Part shown: in pieces, positions 1-6,322 of the stretch
Layout of the letters: the number at the start of each line of letters is the position of its first letter
Numbering within the stretch: the stretch's first letter is position 1
Source: CBDUJZ01 sp047629415
GTDB lineage: Bacteria; Myxococcota_A; Bradymonadia; REDH01
Reading direction: 5' to 3'
NCBI GenBank assembly: GCA_047629415.1
Contig: JBLHWZ010000210.1
Location: 1-9,854, forward strand
Length of the DNA stretch: 9,854 bases
Translations under genes and position numbers: made by a program
The notes under the pieces: generated by a model
What the model was told of the DNA's origin: nothing
Database searches by the model: none
The model's input: only the letters and a program-made list of their open reading frames with translations

Positions 1-812
1 ACGCAACACACGTCGACGCTGGTGACACTGGCGCTGGTGACACCGAGACCGACACCGACTCCACCGATGTTGACGACACCGATGTTGACTCCACCGATGT
101 TGACGACACCGATGTCGCGGGCACGGCGACCGATGTCGCGGGCACGGACACCGATGTCATCGACATCGACGCCGGCTGCGAGTTGAACGCCTGCGGAGGC
201 TGCGAACCGCTCCTCGTTGCTGGCTCTCCCGCCACTCCGGATGATACGTGCGACTCCCCTTGTGGGGACGGTGTACTCGTCTGTGAGGGGCTAGACGCAC
301 TGATCTGCGAGTTCACTGACCTCAATGCGTGCGGTGGCTGTCGCACTCTGTCTGCAACGCCGGGCCGCGCCTGCGGAGACGATGACCTAGGCGGGCTAGA
401 AGGGTTGGGTCTCGTTCGTTGCACAGGAGAAGACACTGTCTCATGCGTGACGTCAGCAACGAACCCTTGCGGCGGCGCGACGGAACTCGTCGAGACGCTC
501 GGGGCAGCGTGCGGAGATTGCAACGCCGGAAGGCTCGTTTGCGACGGCACCGACGAGTTGGGTTGCGATGAACGTGACGACGCGAGGAACGTGTGTGGCT
601 CCTGCGGACCGCTCCCCGGGGTCGTTGACACCGCGTGCGACGGGTGCGGCGCTGCCTGGGAGTGTGACGCCCTCGGAGGCGTCGTTTGCAACACGTTCCT
701 GAACCTCTGCGGTGGGTGTACACCGCTCGGCGAAGTGCCGGGCTCTGAATGCGGGGACGGAGGCGCGATCGTATGTTCCGGGCCAGACGAGGCAGCCTGC
801 GAGTTGGACTGA
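1..812 (+). CDS. Secreted cysteine-rich repeat protein, 5' part (runs off left edge, ends at in-frame TGA)
   Basis: The frame beginning at base 3 is open from the window edge to a TGA at 810-812, giving 269 visible residues; the true start and any signal peptide lie outside. Residues 1-58 form an Asp/Thr/Val-rich linker of the kind that follows the signal peptide or lipid anchor in secreted myxobacterial proteins. From about base 177 the protein is built of cysteine-rich units of roughly 35-45 residues: a Cys, a short spacer, Asn-x-Cys-Gly-Gly-Cys, a Pro-Gly or similar turn, Cys-Gly, then a later Cys and the next unit. Examples are 'CELNACGGC' (from base 177), 'DLNACGGC' and 'FLNLCGGC'. Paired cysteines suggest disulfide-bonded extracytoplasmic modules. 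The TTG at 183 is inside the repeat and is not a plausible start. The same frame continues past the TGA into the cysteine-rich protein ending at 3263, so this is probably the front of one interrupted gene. No function is recognised. Confidence 0.75.
   Translation, partial: ATHVDAGDTGAGDTETDTDSTDVDDTDVDSTDVDDTDVAGTATDVAGTDTDVIDIDAGCELNACGGCEPLLVAGSPATPDDTCDSPCGDGVLVCEGLDALICEFTDLNACGGCRTLSATPGRACGDDDLGGLEGLGLVRCTGEDTVSCVTSATNPCGGATELVETLGAACGDCNAGRLVCDGTDELGCDERDDARNVCGSCGPLPGVVDTACDGCGAAWECDALGGVVCNTFLNLCGGCTPLGEVPGSECGDGGAIVCSGPDEAACELD
60..158 (+). repeat. In-frame tandem repeats encoding an Asp/Thr/Val linker
   Basis: From base 60 a 15-base unit, (tcc or gac) acc gat gtt gac, occurs three times, and a fourth copy starting at 105 is altered after gac acc gat. 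The tcc and gac versions alternate, so the pattern can also be read as a 30-base unit. It then changes to a 21-base unit, acc gat gtc gcg ggc acg plus gcg or gac, present twice (108-128 and 129-149), with a last partial copy. All units are multiples of three, so copy-number change would keep the frame. The encoded peptide is a string of Thr-Asp-Val with Ser, Asp, Ala and Gly between. It is most likely a flexible acidic spacer between membrane anchor and repeat domain. Confidence 0.85.
810..812 (+). other. In-frame TGA interrupting the cysteine-rich protein gene
   Basis: The codons before it read Cys-Glu-Leu-Asp. The codons after it, in the same frame, read Pro-Gly-Phe-Cys-Ser-Pro, then four Asp, then a stretch with further cysteines (TGT at 822, TGC at 864 and 873, TGT at 894, TGC at 915), joining directly to 'ELNECGGC' at 930. 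No other stop occurs in this frame from 813 to 3260. Because the frame does not shift, a single base substitution (for example CGA to TGA, the common C-to-T change), a read error, stop readthrough or selenocysteine could explain it. A nonsense mutation or sequencing error is the simplest reading. Confidence 0.8.
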
Positions 813-932
813 CCAGGCTTTTGTTCGCCGGACGACGACGACTCACCTTCCGTCGGAGCGACCTGCGGTGTTTGCGGCGACGGTATTGGACGTTGTGGGG
901 TCGGCGAGTCCTTTTGCTCTGGCGCCTCCGAG

Positions 933-3263
933 TTGAACGAGTGTGGTGGATGCGGTGCGCTCTCTGGGTCGGTCGGCGAACGCTGTGGCCCCGGCGCTAC
1001 TTGGGAATGCGGGGATGAATCCCCAGAGCTGGTCTGCATTGGTGAGCCGTCGGGAGTTGGTGAGCCGTGCGAACTCGACTCGGACTGCGCGTCGACGATC
1101 TGCGCGACGCTCTCGTTCCACAGCGAGATGAAGGTCTGTGCTGATCTCTGCGACCCCTCGGCGGGTCCAAACCTCTGCCCGGACGGACAGCTCTGCTACG
1201 GACTCACTCCGGTTGAATTCACCTCGTGCTCCGAGCTATGCAGCGGAGACCCCGACTTTTTCGCATGCCTTGGAGAGTGCACAGACCCCATCGATCTCCG
1301 CTGTTTGCAGTCTGATCGCTGCTTCGACGGAGATGGAGATGGCTTTGGTGTCGCCGGCTCTTGCCGTGTTGATTGCGACGACTCGAACGCGGGCGTGAAC
1401 CGAGACGCGCCAGAGCTCTGTGACGGGATCGACAATGACTGCGACACGCGGGTCGATGAGTCTGCTGATGTTGAGCTGGGCTGCGGCGAGAGTTTCTTCT
1501 GCCGCGGTGGCGCCTGCACCATTCCTGAGATCTGCCACAACTCGATTGATGACGACGGAGACGACGCGGCGGATTGCGAAGACGATGACTGCGTGCTCTT
1601 TATCGACTGCGGTGACTTTGGCCCGTGCGTGAACCGAGAAGACCTCTCGGTGTTGAGCGACCCCATCGGCTTCAACGCCGACTTCGCGGCGTGTTTGGTG
1701 CTATGTGGAGAGACTGAAGACATCGCCGCGTGCTTCACGACGTGCCTCTCTGACGATGGCCCACTGAGCGCAGGGTGTGCCGCGTGCGCAGGCGACAACG
1801 TCGCCTGCTCCGCTCGCGGGTGTGAGGAAGTATGCGCGGACGGAGGGCTCGATTGTTTCGAATGCTCAGATGGCTGCTCCGCCGCCTACGCCGAGTGCAG
1901 CGGATTGGATGATTTTGCGGTCTGCGATGCTCACGAGGCTCCGTGCTCGATTCTTGAGCAGAGCACGCCAAATTTCGTGTGTGACGTGGAGCGTGGCATG
2001 TGCCTGTCGACCTGCGCCTACGCGAGCGACTCATCGTGCCCAGCAGGGTCCGCCTGCCGCCCGCCCGAGAGCATCTCCGCGCCGGAACGAGCGGCGTTCG
2101 GTGTATGTTTGCCGGGAGACTGCGCCACGACCATTAGCGACGAACTCTGCGACCCTGGACAGACGTGTCGCCTCGACGGCACTCGGAGCGCCTCCTTCTG
2201 CGAAGACGCAGGTTCCGCCGCTGTCGGCGAGACATGCGACCTCGACGTTGGCTCGCCAGACCGAGTATCCTCCGACGTCTGTGGACCAGGACTACTCTGC
2301 TTCCGAAATCGCTGTATCGAGCCTTGTGATGTGCGCTCCGGTGGAGCCTCGATCTGCGTCGAGCCTTTAACATGCGCGCCGGTGCTCCCGATGGGCGAGC
2401 GCAACGCTCCCGGGCTCTGCGCTACCCTATGTGACGACTTCTCGTCCGGCAGATGCGGCGACACAGAGATGTGCGCGCCAAACTTCGGTCAGCCTGGCGC
2501 CATTATAGCGTCCGTCTGCGCCGACGCGTCCGACGTCGCGGCGATTGGCGATGTTTGCGAACCGGCGATCGGCTGCGAGGAGGGTACTGTGTGCACCGAC
2601 GAGCTCGACGAGGCTTTCGTTTGTCGGGCGATCTGCGACTTCAGCGGTGGTAGCGCGCGCACGTTCTCGAACTGTGACGATGCCACAACCTGCGTCTCGG
2701 CTGGCACCGGCGTGCTCGGGTATTGCGCCGATAGCTGTGCTCCGTTTCCCCGTTCGGCCGAATGTGGCCCCAGCCGCAGCTGTCAGCCTACCCGAACTTC
2801 AACGCGCGGCTACTCGCCCGACAGCGGAGTCTGCATACGCGACCGTGGGTTCGTCGGCGAAGACCTCGAGTGCGACGGCGATGTCTGCGCGGACTTGGCG
2901 GTCTGCAGAGGCGAGACCCGGTCTTCATCCGAGGGGACCTGTCACAAACTCTGCGATCCGTTCGCCACTGAGTCCGATTGCCCGGACACCCAGAATTGCG
3001 CGTTCTTCCCGGGGCTGACCTCTCGTGGCTCAGCGCTCGCAATCTGTGTGGATGTGTTCGACCACGCCGCTGCTACGGAGTTCTGTGAAGTTCCCGATGC
3101 ACTCGCGGGCTGCGGCGCTGGGGGCGGCTGTCTCGAGGGAGGTGACGGTGCCGAGTGCATGCAGCCGTGCCGAATCGATGGCGACGATTGCTCCACCGAA
3201 CTCGCGTGCACCTCGGTTTTCAGTTGGAGCGGTCAGCCTGCTGGTGTCGGGGTCTGCCGCTAG
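933..3263 (+). CDS. Secreted cysteine-rich repeat protein with MopE-type metal-binding motif, 3' part
   Basis: The open frame actually runs from 813; 933 is only the first possible start codon (TTG), lies inside a repeat and has no Shine-Dalgarno sequence, so independent translation is doubtful. The 776 residues counted from 933 contain 95 cysteines (about 12 percent). The N-terminal part continues the CGGC repeats of the upstream segment. Residues 132-176 hold 'DGDGDGFG', a Cys-Asp-Asp pair and 'CDGIDNDCDTRVDE', matching the putative metal-binding motif called MopE-like (Pfam Cu-binding_MopE). Residues 201-220 carry a second acidic Cys/Asp motif containing 'SIDDDGDDAADC'. From about residue 455 to the end there are repeated units with a Cys-Asp pair, a Gly-x-x-Cys and paired cysteines. 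No membrane segment is present. This is most likely an extracellular, disulfide-rich, cation-binding protein; its role is unknown. The frame ends with TAG at 3261-3263. Confidence 0.75.
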   Translation: MNECGGCGALSGSVGERCGPGATWECGDESPELVCIGEPSGVGEPCELDSDCASTICATLSFHSEMKVCADLCDPSAGPNLCPDGQLCYGLTPVEFTSCSELCSGDPDFFACLGECTDPIDLRCLQSDRCFDGDGDGFGVAGSCRVDCDDSNAGVNRDAPELCDGIDNDCDTRVDESADVELGCGESFFCRGGACTIPEICHNSIDDDGDDAADCEDDDCVLFIDCGDFGPCVNREDLSVLSDPIGFNADFAACLVLCGETEDIAACFTTCLSDDGPLSAGCAACAGDNVACSARGCEEVCADGGLDCFECSDGCSAAYAECSGLDDFAVCDAHEAPCSILEQSTPNFVCDVERGMCLSTCAYASDSSCPAGSACRPPESISAPERAAFGVCLPGDCATTISDELCDPGQTCRLDGTRSASFCEDAGSAAVGETCDLDVGSPDRVSSDVCGPGLLCFRNRCIEPCDVRSGGASICVEPLTCAPVLPMGERNAPGLCATLCDDFSSGRCGDTEMCAPNFGQPGAIIASVCADASDVAAIGDVCEPAIGCEEGTVCTDELDEAFVCRAICDFSGGSARTFSNCDDATTCVSAGTGVLGYCADSCAPFPRSAECGPSRSCQPTRTSTRGYSPDSGVCIRDRGFVGEDLECDGDVCADLAVCRGETRSSSEGTCHKLCDPFATESDCPDTQNCAFFPGLTSRGSALAICVDVFDHAAATEFCEVPDALAGCGAGGGCLEGGDGAECMQPCRIDGDDCSTELACTSVFSWSGQPAGVGVCR
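1326..1460 (+). other. MopE-type metal-binding motif
   Basis: This segment encodes Asp-Gly-Asp-Gly-Asp-Gly-Phe-Gly, followed by a Cys-Arg-Val-Asp-Cys-Asp-Asp stretch and 'LCDGIDNDCD' ending in Val-Asp-Glu. The order and spacing match the short acidic motif found in one or more copies in secreted proteins of Myxococcota and in the methanotroph surface protein MopE. The assignment is by eye. Calcium is as plausible a ligand as copper, since the Asp-Gly-Asp-Gly-Asp spacing resembles calcium loops. Confidence 0.7.
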
Positions 3264-3353
3264 AACGTCGCTCGTGAGTCCAACTCCAATACCGCCGAGT
3301 AGGATGATTGGCTGCGACTGTGAGGCGTACGGGCAGGGTGGCCGGGATTGGCT

Positions 3354-3372
3354 GCTCGCTCGGGCGAGCTTT
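3354..3372 (+). terminator. Candidate hairpin terminator after the cysteine-rich gene
   Basis: A perfect 6-base stem, GCTCGC (3354-3359) with GCGAGC (3364-3369), closes a TCGG tetraloop and is followed by three T residues. It sits about 90 bases past the stop at 3263. The stem is short and the T run minimal, so this is a weak candidate. Confidence 0.3.
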
Positions 3373-3584
3373 CGGGTCGTGGATAGTTTGGCCGGGGGGC
3401 GCCGCTAGGCAGCGCATCTCTCGATGGGAGCGCGAAGAGGGGCGTGTCCTGCGTCCGCCGTCCCACGCCAGCTTTTGTTTCACGGTGTTCTCGGTGCCCG
3501 ATAGGCATCGCGCAATTCTTACAAACAGTTGCGTTGAGCGCGCTTCCGGCGGGCCACGCGCGCGGTCGCCTTGCGGCCGCACCC

Positions 3585-3590
3585 AAGGAG
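3585..3590 (+). promoter_or_regulatory. Ribosome binding site deciding the ATG at 3597
   Basis: AAGGAG ends six bases before ATG 3597, an optimal Shine-Dalgarno spacing. The same frame can be extended upstream to a GTG at 3444, but that start has no such site and adds 51 Cys/Arg/Pro-rich residues that do not look like an N-terminus. This site settles the choice of start. Confidence 0.85.
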
Positions 3591-3596
3591 CCAGGC

Positions 3597-4955
3597 ATGA
3601 GCGACTCGCCTTCAGCGTCTTTTCCCCGGTTCGGTGTCTTGGGAGGTCTACGCGCCTCGCTCGACGACCGCACGTTCTTCCGCCGTGGCACGGTCATCTG
3701 CCTCACCGTCTCGGCTTTGGTGCTCGCGGTGCTGCACACCTTCGGGGTGCTTGGCGGCCTCGTCGATTTTTTCAAAATCGGAGACTGGGGTCCGCTGTCT
3801 TGGATGGCGGCGTTGGTGGCCGCGTCGCTCGGCATCTTTTCCGGTTTGGGAGTCGCGCTATGGACCGCTCGTCGGGCGAGCGACATCGGTAGAGACGGCG
3901 ACACGTCGCTCCTCAGGCAGGGGTTGTGGTTGGTACGCATAGGAGTCGAGACCGTCGCTCTCTGGATGATGTTCGGGCTCTTCGCTACCGGGATGGCCAT
4001 GGTTGTCGCTGGAGACTCCGGGGCGCAGGTGTTTCAGATCGTGTTCGCTGCTGGGATCGAGGTGATCAGTGATGTCGTCTTCGAACTCGATCTGGACAGC
4101 GAGGGCTGGTTTCGCCTGCTCGGGATCGTCGTGGCCGTGGGCGCCGCTCTGGTCGCATATTTGATCGCGTTCGCTGGCTACTTCTTCGTCGACGTGCTCG
4201 AACTCGGCTTGCGTTTCTACGGCCGCGGTGGTGACTTTTTCGAGCGCAAGGACGCCGCTCCGGCGGCAGCAGTCGGTGCAGCCTCAGGTTTCGCGTCCTC
4301 GCTTGGTTTCTTTGATCCCCTCGCCAAGTCGATTGACGACCGCAGTCTCTTTGGTCGCACGGCGTCGCTCGTCGTGCGCTTCCTTGTCTGGGTATCCGCG
4401 ATTGTCCTCGTATACGCGATGCTCCGTGGCCTCTTCGCTTTCTATGACGGAATGGGCCCGATGTTGGACCATGCGGCCTCGAAGCTATTCGTGCTCCTCG
4501 TGCCGGCCGCGGGCTTAGTGACAGCTCTGGGCTGGGTGCTCTGGGTGGAGTTGAGCAAGGAGCGCCTCAGTTCCCCCAACAAGGCGGGCGGAGCGCTCGG
4601 TCTCGCCCTCGTGGTTCTCCGCCTCTTCGTGGAGTTCGTCGCCATCACCGCCCTCATCGGCGTGGCGACATTCGGCGTGCTGATGTTGCTGACTGGCGAG
4701 GACGTCTTCATCGTCATGCTCGGCGTGGTCGGGCAGGGCCTCAACATCGCCGAAGGAAACATCGGGGACTTGGCCAGAGGCGGATGGTTCGGCTCGAGAG
4801 CGTTCGGCCTTGCTCTCGCCTGTATGTCGATCTTGTTTGGACTACTCTACGCGTTCGCTGGCTATGTCTGGTATGACTCGGTCGAACTCGTGTTGCGCTT
4901 TATGCAGCGGGGCTGCGAGTTCTTCGGGCGTGACTCCGGCTGGAAAAACGACTGA
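3597..4955 (+). CDS. Integral membrane protein with an internal duplication, eight predicted membrane segments
   Basis: The product has 452 residues, starting at ATG 3597 behind a strong AAGGAG site. Hydrophobic segments lie at about residues 32-52, 68-90, 113-138, 172-195, 255-280, 296-318, 335-366 and 400-425. Residues about 16-217 and 240-446 are two copies of one domain. Each begins with Ser-(Leu/Ile)-Asp-Asp-Arg-(Thr/Ser) ('SLDDRTFF' and 'SIDDRSLF'), has four membrane segments, and ends with a matching amphipathic stretch ('AFAGYFFVDVLELGLRF' and 'AFAGYVWYDSVELVLRF') followed by an acidic-aromatic tail ('GGDFFERK' and 'GCEFFGRD'). The linker (about 218-239) is Ala-rich. There is no signal peptide, nucleotide-binding motif or recognised transporter signature. 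Function is unknown; it could be a channel, a scaffold or a small transporter built from an inverted or direct repeat. It stands alone on this strand and converges on the oxidoreductase gene at its right. Confidence 0.88.
   Translation: MSDSPSASFPRFGVLGGLRASLDDRTFFRRGTVICLTVSALVLAVLHTFGVLGGLVDFFKIGDWGPLSWMAALVAASLGIFSGLGVALWTARRASDIGRDGDTSLLRQGLWLVRIGVETVALWMMFGLFATGMAMVVAGDSGAQVFQIVFAAGIEVISDVVFELDLDSEGWFRLLGIVVAVGAALVAYLIAFAGYFFVDVLELGLRFYGRGGDFFERKDAAPAAAVGAASGFASSLGFFDPLAKSIDDRSLFGRTASLVVRFLVWVSAIVLVYAMLRGLFAFYDGMGPMLDHAASKLFVLLVPAAGLVTALGWVLWVELSKERLSSPNKAGGALGLALVVLRLFVEFVAITALIGVATFGVLMLLTGEDVFIVMLGVVGQGLNIAEGNIGDLARGGWFGSRAFGLALACMSILFGLLYAFAGYVWYDSVELVLRFMQRGCEFFGRDSGWKND
3642..4934 (+). 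repeat. Ancient internal duplication within the membrane protein gene
   Basis: Copy A (3642-4247, residues 16-217) and copy B (4314-4934, residues 240-446) encode related four-helix domains. The clearest matches are at the two ends: the Ser-(Leu/Ile)-Asp-Asp-Arg entry motif, and the Ala-Phe-Ala-Gly-Tyr block with the Glu-Leu-x-Leu-Arg-Phe helix after it. The middle is strongly diverged, so the duplication is old and is seen at protein level, not DNA level. Confidence 0.8.
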
Positions 4956-5173
4956 GTCGGCGAGAGCTTTGCACGACCTCGTCGCGACCTCGGGGATGAC
5001 GAACTCGAAGGCGCTGTGCTAGACGCCGGAGCGGCGAGCTGACGGTGCCAATCGTTGTCGTGCTGCCCGTTCCGGCGCCGCGAGAATAGGCAGGCTTCAG
5101 CGTCGCGTCGGGGATCGGCTCGCTCGTGGAGCGCGCACGTTCTGCGGAGCGTAGCTCGTCCAGACGGTGCTCC

Positions 5174-5198
5174 GACGGACGCTGTCTAAGTGTCCGTC
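5174..5198. terminator. Inverted repeat between convergent genes, overlapping the oxidoreductase stop codon
   Basis: GACGGACGCT (5174-5183) pairs with AGTGTCCGTC (5189-5198) over 10 base pairs, including one G-T wobble, around a 5-base loop. The loop contains the TAG stop of the minus-strand gene (5186-5188 on the plus strand). It lies where transcripts from the left (+) and right (-) genes meet, which suits a bidirectional terminator. No T tract follows on either side, so intrinsic termination is uncertain. The remaining bases of the gap (4956-5173) show no gene. Confidence 0.35.
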
Positions 5199-6172
5199 AT
5201 CGCGGCTCGGAGAAGCTCAAAAGAGCGGAATCGTTCGTCGCGCCCGAAGACGTTTGTGGCGACGATCAGCTCGTCCGCTTGAGTGCGCTCTACGAAGGTG
5301 TCGAGTTGGCGGCGCAACGAGGCTTTGCCTCCGACGAAAGAGCACTGAAGCATCGTCGCGGCTCCCTCACATTCCATCGGCGAGAGGTGCTCGGAGATGT
5401 CGTCTACGGGGCGCGGGAAGAGGCCGCGCCTGCCGCGCAGAATGTTCGCAAACATGATCTGTTGCGAGGTCGCCAGATACTTGGCGTGCTCATTCGTGTC
5501 GGCCGCGACGATATTGACGCCGACCATCGCGTAGGGCTCCGAGAGTTGCTTCGAGGGCTTAAAGCGACTGCGGTAGATGCTGAGTGCGGCGTCGAGTTGC
5601 TGAGGAGCAAAGTGTGACGCGAACGCATAGGGCAGGCCAAACTCGGCGGCCAACTGCGCGCCGAAGAGGCTTGAGCCGAGAATCCAAAGTGGGACTTCCG
5701 TGCCAGAGCCGGGAATGGCTTCAATGTGTTGCCGTCCCTGTGCGGGTCCGAGGAAGCGCTGCAGTTCTAGAACGTCGCCGGGGAAGTTGTCGGAGTTTCC
5801 CGCAGGTCGTCGGAGAGCCTGCAAGGTGAGCTGATCGGTACCAGGCGCTCGGCCTAGGCCGAGGTCGACTCGTCCGGGGAAGAGCGTCTCAAGCGTGCCG
5901 AACTGTTCTGCGATTACGTAGGGCGCGTGGTTCGGGAGCATGATGCCGCCTGCCCCCACCCGGATCGTCGACGTGGCAGCGGCGACATGGCCGAGAACCA
6001 CAGCGGTCGCCGCGGTGGTGACCATCGGCATGTTGTGGTGCTCCGCGACCCAGAACCGGTGGTAGCCGAGCGACTCGACGTGTTGGGCGAGGTCGGCGGC
6101 CTCGCGAAGCGCGGTGCCTCGGTCGGAGCCTTCACGGACGCCGCCAAGTTCAAGGACGGAGAGTGGAATCAT
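5186..6172 (-). CDS. LLM-class flavin-dependent oxidoreductase (bacterial luciferase-like, YhbW/MsnO8 group)
   Basis: The 328-residue product matches the luciferase-like monooxygenase family, group 1 (YhbW-like), in length and sequence throughout. Family landmarks are 'MIPLSVLELG' at the N-terminus (first barrel strand), 'GYHRFWVAEHHNMP' at 37-49, 'TSTIRVGAGGIMLPNHAP' at about 68-84, 'EQFGTLETLFPGRVDLGLGR' at 89-108 with Ala-Pro-Gly-Thr-Asp after it, 'PLWILGSS' at 161-168 and 'ELIVATNVF' at 301-309. Members are TIM-barrel cytosolic enzymes that use reduced flavin (FMNH2 type) and oxygen or related chemistry; the substrate cannot be told from sequence. The ATG at 6172 is chosen because the family starts with this Ile-Pro-Leu-Ser-Val-Leu block; an upstream GTG at 6247 would add 25 unrelated residues. 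Neither start has a clear Shine-Dalgarno site. A -10-like GATAAT (minus strand, 6261-6266) lies upstream without a good -35. No partner flavin reductase is seen nearby. Confidence 0.93.
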   Translation of the reverse strand: MIPLSVLELGGVREGSDRGTALREAADLAQHVESLGYHRFWVAEHHNMPMVTTAATAVVLGHVAAATSTIRVGAGGIMLPNHAPYVIAEQFGTLETLFPGRVDLGLGRAPGTDQLTLQALRRPAGNSDNFPGDVLELQRFLGPAQGRQHIEAIPGSGTEVPLWILGSSLFGAQLAAEFGLPYAFASHFAPQQLDAALSIYRSRFKPSKQLSEPYAMVGVNIVAADTNEHAKYLATSQQIMFANILRGRRGLFPRPVDDISEHLSPMECEGAATMLQCSFVGGKASLRRQLDTFVERTQADELIVATNVFGRDERFRSFELLRAAMTDT

Positions 6173-6285
6173 GCAGATTGGTGGCCAAGCGTTGGGCCCG
6201 TGGAGATAGGGCCAGTCACGATGAACGCAAGGCGCCAGTTCGAGCACTCAACGGTCGGGCATTATCCGCCCGCACGGGAGCTGAG

Positions 6286-6315
6286 GTCCCGAGTCGCTTC
6301 AGGGCGACCCGGGAC
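6286..6315 (-). terminator. Strong stem-loop just after the six-module lipoprotein gene
   Basis: Bases 6286-6297 pair with 6304-6315 in a 12-base stem with one A-C mismatch and a 6-base loop. The outer block is GTCCCG with CGGGAC and the inner block is GTCGC with GCGAC. It starts eight bases past the minus-strand stop at 6323-6325. No T tract follows in either direction, which is common for terminator-like hairpins in GC-rich genomes. It could stop the lipoprotein transcript or protect its 3' end. A smaller stem, CGGGC with GCCCG, lies at 6256-6272. Confidence 0.5.
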
Positions 6316-6322
6316 GTTGGGC

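Larger units (their letters stand above)
3264..3596 (+). other. Non-coding gap between the cysteine-rich gene and the membrane protein gene
   Basis: No convincing gene is seen in these 333 bases. Frames that cross it on either strand lack a ribosome binding site and have low-complexity arginine- or serine-rich composition typical of shadow frames. The gap holds a short GC hairpin at 3354-3369 and the ribosome binding site of the next gene. The decamer gattggctgc occurs twice (from 3306 and from 3346) with no obvious role. I found no promoter with both -35 and -10 elements. Confidence 0.5.

Noticed and set aside
60..158. CRISPR-like array
   Set aside because: The units are contiguous 15- and 21-base codon repeats without spacers, and they encode a linker in a long open frame.
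322..846. Minus-strand open frame of 174 codons
   Set aside because: Its extreme Arg content is the mirror image of the cysteine- and Gly-rich repeats on the other strand.
810..935. A frameshift as the cause of the interruption
   Set aside because: The cysteine-rich pattern continues in exactly the same frame on both sides of the TGA, so no insertion or deletion is needed.
3444..3596. N-terminal extension of the membrane protein to a GTG at 3444
   Set aside because: The extension is Cys/Arg/Pro-rich and lacks a ribosome binding site, whereas ATG 3597 has AAGGAG at ideal spacing.
3260..4000. Minus-strand open frame of 246 codons
   Set aside because: It covers the non-coding gap and the antisense of the membrane protein gene; composition is Ser/Pro/Arg-rich with no recognisable domain or start signal.
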